The notes under the pieces: model-generated
Seen by the model: only the letters and a program-made list of their open reading frames with translations
Told to the model about the DNA's origin: nothing
The model's database searches: none
Source: Euptelea pleiosperma
Taxonomy: Eukaryota; Streptophyta; Magnoliopsida; Ranunculales; Eupteleaceae
Direction: 5' to 3'
DNA length: 64,000 nt
Assembly: GCA_035048495.1 (NCBI GenBank)
Contig: CM068553.1
Coordinates: forward strand, 24,243,190-24,307,189
Shown: piece by piece, positions 9,483-24,400 of the stretch
Position numbering within the stretch: the first letter of the stretch is position 1
Layout: every line of letters begins with the position of its first letter
Program-made: the position numbers and the translations under genes

Positions 9483-12400
9483 CTGTAAGAACCAATAGGT
9501 GATATGAAATTTTTCAAATGTGATACAAAAATCTCTCAGTTAATAAAAAAGGAAAAAAATTGGACAGAGCCATGTCCGAGGAAATGGAGACCTTACTCGG
9601 GTTGGTGTAACTTCAACCAAAAGAAACCATTGGATTTAGCCATGAAGGCTAATGTTATCTACAACGGCTAGAAATCTAAAAACCTAAGATTTCCCCGGGC
9701 TGGCAAGCAGCCCAGCAAAGTCTCAATTTTTTTAGATCTGGCCAGTCTTTCTAGCATGGCTCACTACAATTTGTAGCTTACATTCTTTTGGTGTCGCCAT
9801 AAAGAACCACATTGTATTTCTATATGGAGATCTAAAATTACTATCATTTAATAACAGTTAGAGGCATAATTGTACAAATTAAAATTATTATCATGCTTAC
9901 CCTGTGAACAAGTTTTGATATCATGTCCAGTGTAAACAACACCTTGCGTCCTTGGGTAAGTTGACTCCTATGATCATTAACATAAATACCAAATTTAGCA
10001 TATTGACATGGAAATCACTTAAGAAAAGGAAAGAGATCCAACATGCTCAAGTAGTCAAATTTTGCATTTAACAATAACATAAAACAACATTAAAGACATT
10101 TGATCTACTCAAATTGCACTAGCTTCACTATCTAAAGGCCTGTTTGGAAATCAAAAAAAGAGGCCAGCCGAGGTCCGTCCAGGTCCGGTTGTTCTGGCGT
10201 GTGTTTGGTAACCGTGTGCTGCCTACCTATTTGAGCCCCAATTTTTCAGATTTTGTTCTTAAAACAGAACCAAAGTTTGCTTTTTTAAAAAGATATTGAC
10301 ATCGAACCAGTTCTTCCAGGCAAGGACTGGACTAGGCTCTGAAAGCACGAGCTTTCCAAAGGCCCTAAGTATCATACCTGAAACTGGTCCACAAAAAAAG
10401 AATAAAAAGAACTTACTCCAAGTTCTGAGATCTCAAGGATTTCTTCATGGAACATCTTTCAATTTTGTTCGTAGGGTAAGTACCATATCTAAATTGACAT
10501 GTAGTTTTTAACAGAAACAACTTGACTAAAGAAACCACTATATTTGGACGCAACACTCCAAATATATATCTTTATGAGTGCAATGTATCACATAAAATGC
10601 AGGACATGTTTTTCTATATGAACATAGCTATTTACCATGGTGAACATGACAATCAAAACTTCTAATCTCTGGTAACAAGTACTACAATTCTGTTTATAGG
10701 ATGTGATATACTTCTAAAGATGTATCGTTTTGTAGAGCATTCCTTATTGTCACAGGCATTCCTAAACTCATCCCTCTTGAAATACAAATTCTGTTTGGGA
10801 ACCAGGCATGGTATTGGAATTGGAAATTGCAAATCTAAAAATTGTAATTTTCCAAAATCTTAATTCTAGAAATTAGAAATCCTGTGTTTGTCAGTACCTA
10901 AAAATTGTACAGAATTAAGAACCAATGATATTAAATCAGAACAAGTAAGATCCTATGCAAAGTGATCAAAATCCTAGTAGGATAATGTTCTTGGATCCAA
11001 TCAAATCTTACCATAGATGCGATGTAAACAGTCTAAAAGATAGGATCAAACTAGGGCTTAAAATGGGACAGATCATATTCAAGATCTGACCCAATTCGAA
11101 CCCATAATTTGCGAGTTTAGCTTTTAAAAGATATGATCCAAATACAAAATGGGTTGGGTACAGATATAAGTGATTAGATTCAAATCAAGTTCGAGTCCTA
11201 GGTATACAACATCAGATAAAGTTGGAGTTGGGGGTTTGGGCTTTGAATCCTTACAAAAGTATAAATTTGGTGGTCAATCCAACCCATATTTCCACATATG
11301 GTTCAGACTTGGATCTTCCCATGGGGGCCATAATTCGGATTTGTATCACATAGATCCGAGACAGACCCAGAACTAGGTATGGGTCACAATGTTAAAAGTC
11401 AGATATGTATTAGGATTCACCTAGATCTAACCCATTCCATGTCTTTGATCCGACCCACATATGTGTTAGTAGATCTGGTCTGTATAATGTAATGTGGATT
11501 ATGGGTCAAGGATGGATAATGTGATATGGATCAGAGTTGGATCTATATCTGGGTCTACATGTGCAAAGTCTGCTTTGGAATTGGATCTAGATCTACTTTT
11601 ATCTAACCCATGTCTATGGTCTAAACCCAATAATGACGAAATTGGACGGCAGAAATTTGACAAGCACACCTCAAATCTCTTGTAAGTAGAGCACACAGTA
11701 AACCTCTCAAGGTCCCTTGAGAATTGTCCGAGATGGTACTCTTAGTATGAAAGTCTCGGGTAAGATTATTAATATATAGGGACCAAAGCTACTGTAGCTC
11801 AAGTTTTGCAGAGGGTCATAATCTCCAAAGTCATTAAGATTGTATTACCATCCCAGTTTTAAGTCGAATAACAAGGTAGTCTTCTTCGGAATATTACAGT
11901 TTTTCAAGGAATTGAACTTGTAATTCTGGGAATTTGGCCACCGAAACATGCCAAATTGCAATTCCAAGAATTATAAATCCAAGACCATGTTCAATTCCTG
12001 GTTCCAAACAGTCCCTAAATGGTTATAAATTGCCACCTATCGAATCAACACCATCTTAGTCTTATATACAACCAACTATAGAGACACATGTATGACTTCA
12101 AATATCCCTGGATTATGCTCTTTCCATATAAACCATCAAAGTTCAGAGGAAGAAACATCAAAATAGTGGATCATTTGCCAGTGAAAACATTAACCGACCA
12201 CCCAAAGAGGATATCACTATTTCTAAGACTCACTAATTGAACTTTCCTTATTCTAATCAAACAAAAATAGGAAACTCCTACAATTCTACTACTGTAATTA
12301 ATCTCAAAAATCCTAATAAAAAACAAAGTCTAACTTTAATAATGAAATCAGAATTTATTAAAAATAGTAAAAACAAGACCACTATTCACAATGCTCCGCC

Positions 12401-15400
12401 ATCAAACCCTCCTTGTTGAAAAGAATTCGACCTTGAATTCAGATGCAGAGGAATTCATCTAGGCCTTCCTTGATAGCCTTCTCTACACAATCAGTACTTG
12501 TTCTTCTCAGTTGCTTCCAGTTGCTCGTTAAGCAATCCCATCTTGTCTCCTATAGCTTCTTAAGAAATAAGAACTTTTTTGGGACTTATGGACTTACGTC
12601 AGCCCATTAGCGCGTAACCATACCTTAAGTGAGGTCCAAGTGGAATGGGCCACTAAATAGACCCAAGTCCACCCCATTTATATAATTGGGCCCGATAGCA
12701 ATATAAGAGGGAATTCAGAGATTTTATTAATAGGAATTTCCATATGGATCTGCCTATAGGAGGTGGGAAGTTCACATGGTCGAATAACCATCATTGGGAT
12801 CTTGAGTTCCATTTTTTATTTATCGAGTGCCAAGGCCCCTGGTCCTGATGGATTCTCTTTCACAGTTTTTAAGTAATAGTGGAAGATAATTGGGCCTGAT
12901 TTTATAAAAGTGGTGTTAGAATTTCAAGAGGAGGGGTGCTTGGACAATGCTTCCAATAGCCTTTTTATAGCTATGATTCCGAAGATTCAAGGGGAAAAAG
13001 ACATTGCGAATTACAAGCCTATTAGTTTGGTGGGCAATGTTTACAAGATCATTGCCAAGATGCATGGTAGTCGAATTTGAAAGGTGTTATCCACGGTTAT
13101 CTCGTCTGCTCAAGGAGCCTTTGTGAGGGGCCGCCAAATCACTAATGGTGTTCTTATAGCAAACGAGTGTATTGACTCAAGATCCAAGTTGGGGTTTCAG
13201 GGATAGTTTGCAAGATTGATATGGAGAAGGCGTACGACCATGTGGATTGGAGATTTTTGGATTATATGCTTGATATGATGGGTTTTTGAGCAAAGTAGAG
13301 GAGGTGGGATCGAAAATGCATCTCGCCAGCCTCCTTTTCCATATTAGCGAACGGATCCCCAACCGGGTACTTAAAGAGTTCCAGGGGGGCTGAGACAAGG
13401 AGATCCATTATCCCCTTTCTTGTTTGTTGTGATGGTGGAGGCTTTGGGGAATATGATTGCAAGAGCCATGAATCTATGAGAGCTAGAGGGTATTGTGACC
13501 AGCCCAAGAGTTCAAACGATATCCCACCTTCAGTTTGCAGATGACATCCTCGTCTTTCTTGGGTTGCGTTCAAGCGATATCCCACCTTCAGTTTGCAGAT
13601 GACATCCTCATCTTTCTTGGGTCTCATATCCCTCAATTCAGGTTCTCCAAAGGTCTTGTGTTATTTTGAAGTTGTGTCAGGCTTACGTGTTAACTTATCC
13701 AAGAGCAAGGTGTATGGGGAGGGAGAGGTGGAGAACATTACGGTCTTGGCAAGTATTCTGGGATGAAGCATTGACAGCTTGCCATCCATTTACTTAGGCC
13801 TTCCTTTAGGAGCAAGCTACAGATCTAAAGCTCTTTGGGATCCTGTTATTGAGAGTTTCGAGAGAAGGCTAGCCGCGTGGAAGTCCAGTTACCTATCGAA
13901 AGGAGACAAATTGGTGTTGATTAAAAGTACTCTTTCCAACTTGCCTATTTACTACTTGTCTCTCGGCTCCAAGCAGTGTGGTGAAAACTTTGGAAAAGCT
14001 TATAAGGGACTTCTTGTGGAATCCAAAAAATTTCATTTGGTTGGGTGGGAGGTGTGTAAACCTAAGGCTCATGGGGGCTTGGGGATTAAGAAGATCAAAG
14101 TGATGAACAAGGCTCTTTTAGGCAAATGTTGTGGAGGTTCGAGGTGGAGATTTCTATCCTTTGGAGGCAGGAGATCAGAGGCAAGTATGGGATCTCGCTC
14201 TTCGAGTGGGAGAGTGGAGAGGCTTGGTTACCTTATGGATGCAGTGTCTAGAGGGGTATTTTGAAGTTTTCTGGGAATTCTCCAAAGGTGTTTGTTGCAA
14301 AGCGGGGATAGGGAATAGGATCAAGTTTTGGGAGGACGGATGATGCGAAGAAGCATCCTTTTTCCAAAGATTTCCCCGAGCTCTTCTCTTTGTTAGATAA
14401 GAAGAGGGACTCTATTCAGGATTGTTATTATGGGAGGAGAGGCAGGGGCTTGGAATTTCAGCTTCAGAAGGAATCTAAATGACTGGGAGACTGAGCATGT
14501 TTCACGACTCCTATCGTAGTTGCAAGATCTTCATCTATCTCCCTCGAACCAAGATAAGCAGTTATGGATTTGATCTAAAGACGGATCGTTTTTGGTTCAA
14601 TCCTTCTATAAGGCTTTAGAAAGGATCTTTGAGCATCATCTTTCCTGCTTCATTTATTTAGGGGGGTCTAAAATCCCATCCAAGGTCGCTTTCTTTTTGT
14701 GGATGGCCTCTGTGGAGAAGACCTTGACGGTGAATCATTTGTGAGATCTAGAGGGATGATCATGATTGATTATTGTTCGATGTGCAAGTGTTGTGGGGAA
14801 TCGGTTAACCATCTCTTGTTGCACTGCGGGGTGGCAAGAGAGGTCTGAAGCTCGTTTCTTTCGGACTTTAAGATGTGCTGGGTGATGCCTACCTCTACTC
14901 TGGATCTTGTATTCAGTTGGCATACTTCTACTTTTTCCTCTAGAGGCCGCATTCTGTGGCGGATTCTCCCCTTCGCGATCTGCTGGGGTTTTTGGAGGGA
15001 GAGGAATCTCAGAGTTTTTTAAGACAAGTCCGAAGATGTGGTGGCGGTCATCCTAAACATTAAAGGGTTGATCTTTTATGGTCTAAAGTGTACTAGGAAT
15101 GCATAGGTCTTTTTTTGAAGATTTTGTATTTCGCTAGGATTTATTATGTTCTAGGGAAGGATGACTTTTTTTGTCTTTCTTTTTTCTATTGTTGTAGTTC
15201 AACTTTTTGTAGGTCATCTCGACCTCTTAGGCTGGTTTTTTTTTGTATTCAACTTTGTTGTTGCCTCTTTAATGAATACCTATACAAAAAAAGGGTCTGC
15301 CCAACCCCAAGCTTACCCACCAAAAAAATCCACGTAAGTGTTTGATATTGAAGACCTTGGCCATCATGTTATTTTCTTGAGATTGAGGTGGCATTGTATC

Positions 15401-18400
15401 TCTTCCAGAAGAGACTGAGATTAGGGGCCCAATGATTGAATAGCGAGTGGAGAGGAATCATCACATTAATCCACACAATGTAGATCTCTTGTCAATTCAA
15501 ATTGTATCAAAGATTTGGATAAGCTTATCTATCCTAACATCATGTTAAACAACCATTTATTCAAAAAGATCGACATGTTGGGGAAAGGCGAAACAACCAT
15601 GCATACCAATAGATCATCGAGCCAACACAACACATGCGCGGGGAACACACCATCCGCTAACACGCCCCCTCAGCGGGAATATACTCCGCTAGAGACTTGA
15701 AGCTACGACCTCCCAGGCCTTAAGGCTCTGATAGCATATTAAACAACCATTTTACTCTAAAAGCTTAAGCTGTTAAAGAGAGGCGTAACTATGTATATCA
15801 AAGGGGTCTAACAGAGGTGGAGTGCTGGCCATACAACCAAACAACACAGTCCAATAACACGCACCCTCAGCACTCTGCCGAGACTCAAACCCACAACCTA
15901 CTGGGACCTCCTGCTCTAATACCATGTTGAACAACCATTTACCCCAAAAGATCGACCTGTTGGGGAAAGGCGAAACAACTATATACACCAACGGGTCATC
16001 GAGCCAACACAACACCTGCGCGGGGAACACACATCCGCTAACATATCACACAAACCATATATTGTAAATGTTGTGAGATGAGGAAGCCAGTTCATGTAGT
16101 AATCTTGAACACTAATATCAATACTATATGAAGCATATTTATGTATTTGCATTGTGTTTCTATCCCGTACTTTGACTATCTAATCTGATAATGTGAGGAA
16201 CACTTGGTTGGAACCCAAACGACTACAAAAGATATTTATTTACTACTTATATGTTTTGGATATTTGAAATTTAAATTCATTTGATACTCGAATCAAAGCT
16301 TCAAGTCTTTAATGCTTTCAAGTCTCGATGCTAGGTTTCTTTCATAATGTTCAATTTGAGGTTTCTTTACAAGTTTTGCTTTTTCTTCAGTTTCTAGGAT
16401 TTTTTTTTTTCTTCTTTCTTCTTTAGAATGCAAAAAACGTTAGACAAGTGACTAAAAGAACACAACATAGACTCAAATCTTAACAATCCTAAGCCCATAT
16501 TGTCCGAGTTAAGTCTCAGGTTTCCAGGTTGAAATAAGTCAAATATTTAAAAAGGTCCATGTATGAAATGAATTTTAAGCAATAACGATATCATGAATTG
16601 AGTAACAGATTTGATAGATCGGAAAGATTCCTGGACCATCCTACACTAAAAATGGCAAAACAAAAATCATATATAGCAGTAAACCAGCAATAACAATGTA
16701 TACTACATTTTTACATAACTATTAATTAGCCTGCAGTGTGCATTCAAACAAAGCATACCGCTGCAATTATTAAAAACTGTATGCAAAGCATATAGAGAAT
16801 AAATATAATATAATTTTCAGCTAAAATGTTTGAACAAAAACCTCTTGAAGGTACCAGAGATCTTTGCAGAAAAGATGTCGCAGGCAGCAGAGATAAAGCT
16901 GCATTCCCAAGTAGTGGATATTTTGTCAATATAGCCAATTACCTGCAAGAAGCCATCCAGATGATGCACTTGGTAATGAAAGCACAATACAAAAAATGCA
17001 GTGCACTTTGAAGCAGTGTTTTGAAACTTGACCCGGCCTGTTAAACCGGAAAACCAGTGACCCGGGCCTTAAACCAGTCTGGGTTTAGGTCAACTCAACA
17101 AATGGACTAAAAACCCCCCTTTTATTTGTGTAACCCGTTAAACCCGGGCGGTTGAACCGGTGAACCATTTGACCCGGACGGTTTAACATCCAACCACACG
17201 GGGCTTTATAATTTTTCAAAAAGGCTAAAAAATTAATAAAAAAAAAACAACCAAAGCAATTTATTATTACAGGTTAGGCCCCAAAGCATGTTCTTATCGT
17301 AGGCTAAATGTTTTATAGTTTCTAGAAATATATAATGAAGTATAGTAGAAAACAAATAAGAAAAATAAGGAGAAGAACTAAGGGTGAAAGTTCAGCCAAT
17401 CTCCAAAACTCATAACCAACAAGGAGAGTCTCCTATAGGTAAGGCCCTCTATATAGAAAAATATATTTTTTATTTTTTCTACATTTTTTATCTTTATAAT
17501 TTTTCATTACCATGTTGATTTAGATTACATGCCTATCACAGGTCAACCAGTTGACATAGCGGTTGAACCGGATTGATGCAACCCGGTCACTTTGCCGGGT
17601 CAATGACCAGGAAGGTTTTCAGAACATTGCTCTTAAGGAAAAAAATGAAAACAAAAAGGCAGAGAATAAATGGTATAGAAAAGAGAAAACAAATACCCTC
17701 TTCTTTTCTTCTTTCTCACAGGGTAACAGAGCCTTGAATACTTGACGAAATGGGCCATCATCACAACCAGGCAATGTCGTTCTAAGCATGGCCATGATGG
17801 CTTTGATTACCTATTATGAAACAAAAAAAACTTGATCAAAAGACTCAAAATCCAATATTTATGTCAGTGTCATGTGCATCCTTATTAAAACACTTTTAAA
17901 AATAAAAATGAAGATAATGCACAAATAAAATAAGACCAGTCTAACAATATTAGAATATAGCTGCTTCTAACAAAAAACATATTAAATACAAATGGCTGGA
18001 TCAACTATTAGATTTTCGGATAGACTAAAGAGGATTGTATTGTCCACCCAATACCATATCCCAACACGTAGTGGTTCACAGCAATTGATAAGACTTGACA
18101 AGTGAACCACCAAACCATGAATCCAAAGTTCCGAATGGCTCCCCATATTCCAAAGAGAAGAAAGATCTCAGCGGAACAAGGGTCTTCCATCAACCATAAT
18201 GTGCATAAATTGAGAGTTGAATTGTTAGATTAGGGTTAAGTTTAGATCTAGGGTTCCAAGGCACAGAAGAGAGAAGAGAGAAAGGATGCCGTGTGATTAG
18301 GTCACATGACTCAACAAAATATATTATATATGGAGAACTCTACAAAAGACAAATATACCCCTCGAGAGAAGTAATTACAATACTACCCCTATTACATAGA

Positions 18401-21400
18401 AAGACGTAGAGAAATATGTATCTTATAATACTCCCCCTCAAGTTGGGGCATAAATATCTCTCATGCCTAACTCGCATAGACACATGTGGAGTTGCTAATT
18501 GGGAACTCCCTTAGTGAAAACATCAGCAACTTGTGCATCAGTCTTCACAAACGGGGTACACACTTCCCAAGAGACAATCGTCTCTCTGATGAAGTGGTGG
18601 TGCACCTCAATGTGCGTGGCGCGATCGTGCTGAACGGGATTGTGAGCAATGCTGATGGTAGCCTTGTTGTCACAGTACAAGCTCACAGACCCTGAGACTG
18701 GGAAACCAAGTTCAACAACCAACACCTTCAACCAGAGCATCCCAAACAAGCCATGGGCCATTGCCCTGAATTCAGCCTCTACACTAGATCTGGCAACAAA
18801 GGGTTGCTTCTTGCTCCTCTAGGTGACCAGATTACCCCCAACAAAAGTGCAATACCCTGAAGTAAATAGCCAGTCATCTATGACACCTACCCAGTCTACA
18901 TCGATGTACGCCTCTATACGCATGTAGCCATTCTTTTCAAACAAAAGACCTCTACCAGTAGCAGACTTGAGATACCTCAAGATCCGGTGTGCTGCCTCTA
19001 AATGAACACCCCTGGGTGAGTGCATATACTGACCAATCACACTCACTACATAGACAATGTCTAGTCTAGTCAGGGAGAGATAGATCATTTAATTGTTAAT
19101 TAAGTAATTGGAATATAGATCTTAATGAATCGACTTAGTTCTGATCTGTTTTGTATACTAGAACTTGAAGTTATTCTAATAGCATCGGATCTTGGTATTC
19201 GAATGGTTAGGGATCAGATAGGTTACCCACTCAACCTCGATTCACATGTCCAGAATTGGGGCGTGACACTTATAACCACATGTTAAACCAGACATCATCG
19301 CCTAACATCAAATATTGTGCCATGTTCAAAGTATATATCAGGTTGAAGTTTCATTTCATCTATTATCACCCTAAAACGTGCAATGTACCGACAAGCAGGA
19401 AAACCCATCTCCCAAATGTTTATTTTATCAGATGTTCCTCTTCCCCATTCATGACAAAAGTATGTAGTAGAATCCAGCCAGCATAGCCATTTGAAGAATT
19501 AGAATCATGGGCATATGATAGGAAGAAAATGCAAGCTGAAGAATACAATAAGATGACACTAAAGTTCACGGAAAGAAATTTATATCCATCATTGCTCATG
19601 TTCACAATGTAATGCCCACACAGTCAATATTTAGTACTAGTAACTCAAGAATTCAAAAGACAAGATCCAAAATATAACAAAGCATCACATAAATCATCAA
19701 TTAGAAATTTTAAAGAAAAATCCCATGAAAATTGGTAGATAAGGATATTAGCAACCTTTTTCCTATAGAAGGCCACACCATGAATGTTAAATGGTATTTT
19801 CCTGTTGCGGAAGGCCGTTTGGAACAATTTCCCAGAGACCTGTGGCATATAAAACAAGGGCAGGGATTGATCAGGAGATATCTTATGAGTAATTTAGGTA
19901 TATTGAAATTAGGAAATGGGCAAACTTCACCTGCCTCCGATAAAGAATTGCTATATTGCCAAAGGAGCACTTAACAGCAGAACCATCAGACATGATTTCT
20001 AAGATTTTATCGACAACGAAAGCACACTGTGCATCCTCGTTGTGGCTTTCTTTAACAGTTATCTGAAGATTGTGGACCGAAGCACGCAAATTCTATTACC
20101 AAACACAAGAAAATGGGAAAATATATTGAAAGTTTAATCTTGCTGAAACAAATCATGGATAAGGATACCTTACAACCAGAAGAATTATCAGTGAAAACTT
20201 GCTTTAGCTGGCACCGATTTACATTATTGTGGATAAGAGATGATGCAGCCTCAACAATGCAGCGTGTGGAGCGATAATTTTTGGTTAATCTAATCTGAAA
20301 TCATCAAACAAATAACTGAAGCCTCTACATACCAACGACGACCAAGTAAGGTTTGTCAATAAAACCTTCAGTATTGCTAACAGTCCAATGTTCAACAAAT
20401 ACGCTATATATCAGATAGTCAAGGAAAAGCACATAAACATGACAACCACGGCCATATGAGCATAAACAAGACCTCTTTGTGGTTCGGAAAATCTTTACGA
20501 AATGAATCAAAGCCAGAAATGTCAGCCCCATTGAAACTGAAAATGGACTGCAGTAAGATGCAACAAATATGACTTCAGAAAATAAAGAATCGATATCAAG
20601 AAAAAAATCAAAATCAAACTGTAATATTTCTTAAATCAAGGTAAATAAAGAAAAAGTGCACCTGATCTTCATCGCCAACAATAGTTATACGGTTATGAGA
20701 TGCAAGAATTCGCAAGAGGCTATATTGCATGGCACTTGTATCCTGAAACTCATCTATTACTATGGCTTTCCATAAGTTCTGACACTCCTCATATACTGAA
20801 CATTGAAGAGAATAAAACTTATCAAAAAAAAAACATTGAAGAGAACAAAAAATTGTAAATATAAGACTCAATTTTGAAGTTGCACATTTAGTAAATATTA
20901 ACATATATGAACCTCCAGGAAAATCAGTGAGAAGCTTCACCGAACAGCTGATTAAGTCATGGTAATCCAAAGCATTACAGGATCTTAAAATGCCATCATA
21001 GTTCCCAAGAATTGCAGCCTGATTCAGATCCAAAGGTAAGAAGCTTGAAGATATTAGCTAAAGGTAGCAAAAAAAGATCTTTGGAACAACATTATATAAG
21101 CTTACTCCTATCTCATCACCCATTTTTCGGCATTCTGCAGGAGTCCTTCCAGAAGCTTTAGCCTGAAACATACATTTATTGGCATTAGTGCTACAAATAA
21201 GATGCATCTGTGTAATGTAGAAGAACTTGCAACATAGGAATACATTCATAACACTTGTCAAGAGAGAGAGAGAAGGGTAAAAGAAAAGGTGATAACGTCA
21301 TCACATAATGCCTTCTTTGTTTGCAACAAATGGGATATTCAGCACCGTGACATGGCTATTGAATAAAGGAGAATATGATTGACATATCATAACTATAAAG

Positions 21401-24400
21401 AATAAGAAAAATGCATTGGTATCACGCAAGGGTGTGTTTCGTAACAATACTAAAATTAAGCGGTGATATTTTAGCCAAGTGCAGTCTAAACATGCGTCCA
21501 ACTTTATTCCATCGCAAGTTAACTTTTTCAAAATCTAACGATCAAAAAAGAAAAAAAGCTTAATCAAACTAACTCTTTCTCAAACACTATCTAAAAATCA
21601 GATAACCTAAAAAGTCCTAATCGCACTCAGAAATTTTTTTGATAAGTTAATCACACTCAGAAAAAATGGTTGAAAACAAACTCTCCATCTATTGGAATAT
21701 GTTGTCTTCTTCTGATTAAATCAAGGTCTCTTCTGGGGTGGAATGTACGGGCTAGAAGTCAGATGTTGTGCCAGATACTCCAGCATCAATCCGTCAGGTT
21801 CCGAAAAACTCAACCTCAAATTTTGGGAGAGCCATTCATCAATTTTCCCAATAGCTGATTCCACATTGTTCACTATGCTTCTTCGGCTGGAGCATAATGC
21901 ATAGAGTATGCAGGTGCAACATTATCTCTTTACCATTCTTCCATATCAGGTACGTATTTCTTCGAGAAGCGAATGGAATCAACACCATATTACCACGGCC
22001 TTCACGTAAAACATCGCAAATTTCAATCTCACTGACATGACATATGACATACCAATGTACTCCCCAACTTGATTCCTACTTGAAAGTTGAATACATTTCT
22101 TCAGCGTATCCCAATTTAAACCCATGGACAGTATGTTGGTAGTTTCCTTCAACTTCAATGCATCACAAGTCCCCTAGAAATCATATGATTGTACTGTCAT
22201 TATAAAAAATAGAATGGATTGGTTCCTCAAAGAGTCCATCAAAAATAGTACCAAGTATGATCCTAGAATTTGCACTGGCATATGATCTTGCAATAGCAAA
22301 CACATATTTTAAAAAGAGATATAAACATTTAGTTACTTTCAAGAGTGGAGACTTTTTTTAACATTGGAGAAATGAGCTATCTATATGCAAAGACAACCTT
22401 ATTCCAAGAGAGTCTGACAGCACAACATAACCTAATGGTTGTAGATGTTTGCATTAACAGATGGAAGAGAGGGAGTGAAAACCGAAGAATAAGATGGAAT
22501 CCTCAGCTTTTGTTCTCTCTTGGGAGTTTTTCTCCCCTTGTTAATATAATATACATACTTATCAGAAAAAAAAAAAACCGAAGAATAAGATGGAGGAATT
22601 TAAAAGGGAAAAACCGTCTTTTATTGATAAATTGTTAAAGAAAAGGAGTGACATATCAATGTACTCCCCAAATTTGATTCCTACTCAAACAGTTGAATGC
22701 GTATCCCAATTTAAACCCGTGGACAGTACTAGGTTACTTTTCCTTGGTTTCCTTCAACTTCAATGCATCAAAAAGACCCCTGGAAATCATTTTGATCGTA
22801 TTGCCATTGTCAAAAATAAAACGGATTGGTGCCTCAAAGGGTCCATCACCAAGCTAGCGAAAAACTGAATTCTGCATCTCCGGTTTAACTTGTGTATTCT
22901 TGGTGTCAGTATGCTTCATACTGGCCATCAAGGATAACTTTTCACCCTCGAGACCATCTCCATTATATTCTAGCTGGTGAATCATGCTTAGACTTTGCTG
23001 TCTCTTCTTATAAAAGAGAAGGTTGCTTTGCTTCAGACACATGACCAATCTGACCACAATTGTAATAGCGTCGTGCGTTCTCCTGGAATTGCTGTCTGAA
23101 GCTACCCCTGTAGAGTTATTTCCAAATTTGTCTTGAAACAATTTATTCTGAGTTCGGAGAGTTGAGCATATCGAAAAGCTTCTCCTACAATACCAATTTC
23201 TTGATAGGCAAGACCAAACTAGATGTCAAACAGAAGGCCATGTAGATATCGTTGAATTCTAACTTCTTCACTCTCCTAAAGATCACATCAAGAGGAAAGT
23301 CGATAGAATTCTATAGTATAATCATTCACTGTATTCTCGCCCAAACAAAGATCCGGGAATTTATTGTATAAATCCCTTGCATACTGAATAGACAAAAAAT
23401 TTACTAGTATGGCTTCTGTCATTCTCTCTAGTAGTTCAAAGATTGACCAATGGCAAAAAATATTTTCAACACAAGCTAGCTAATCTGAAAACAAGACTTC
23501 AGGGCCAAGATCTCTAATGAATTCAATAATTTCTAATGTAATTTCCATGTCTAGATCAACAAAACGATGGTCAGCACCACGACAAGGAACATTAAATAAT
23601 CTCAAATTATCAGCATTCATGTCGTTGAATGCAGATCCATCCTCTTCCAAAAGTAGTTTCCCGAATTTCTCTAGGATGAGAATAATTTGTTCTTTCAACT
23701 GAGTAATTTTCTCAGCTAATTTTTAAACGTGCACTAGATATTGCTTCAACTTGGGAGGCCAATGTATTAGACTCATATGGTCATAGTCAACTATCAAAGT
23801 CGATGGTCGATCAGGTTGAGTCAAAGGGTTAATGGGTCGGCTGATGGGCTTGTGATTGGGTGAATTAGGTTCAGACCTGAGCTAGACTTTAATTTCAATA
23901 TGTGCTTGGTCCAAGGGACTGTTGGACGTTGGATTTAACCAAGGAAATAAAATTCAAAATAAATGAAATATTTTCTTTTTCTAGGTCACTGACAAGAAAA
24001 ATCACTTACATGGAAATAATGCAAAATTTTGCTAAATATTTCAAGTGAACAACATTTCTCGACCCAACCATAGTATAAAAATATATTATGTCGGCCGAAA
24101 TGTTTCAATATAAAACAAGATCTTTTGACTAAACAAAGGAAAACTCCCATTTTTCCCTCAAAGCAATCCCTCCCCACCAATTTTTGGGTCAAAAGACAAC
24201 CAATTCATTGAAGATCTCTTGGTGAAAAACCTCGTGGATTGATCGCAAGAACAAATCAAAGCCCATTTTGGGATTTTTCCAAATTCGAAATGTGAATATG
24301 AAATTTCTTGTTATAAACTAAAAAATTTGTTGTTTCTTGCAACAAATGGTTAGATTAGGTGTAAATGCATCAAATCGATGGATCTATGATGCATTTGTGC

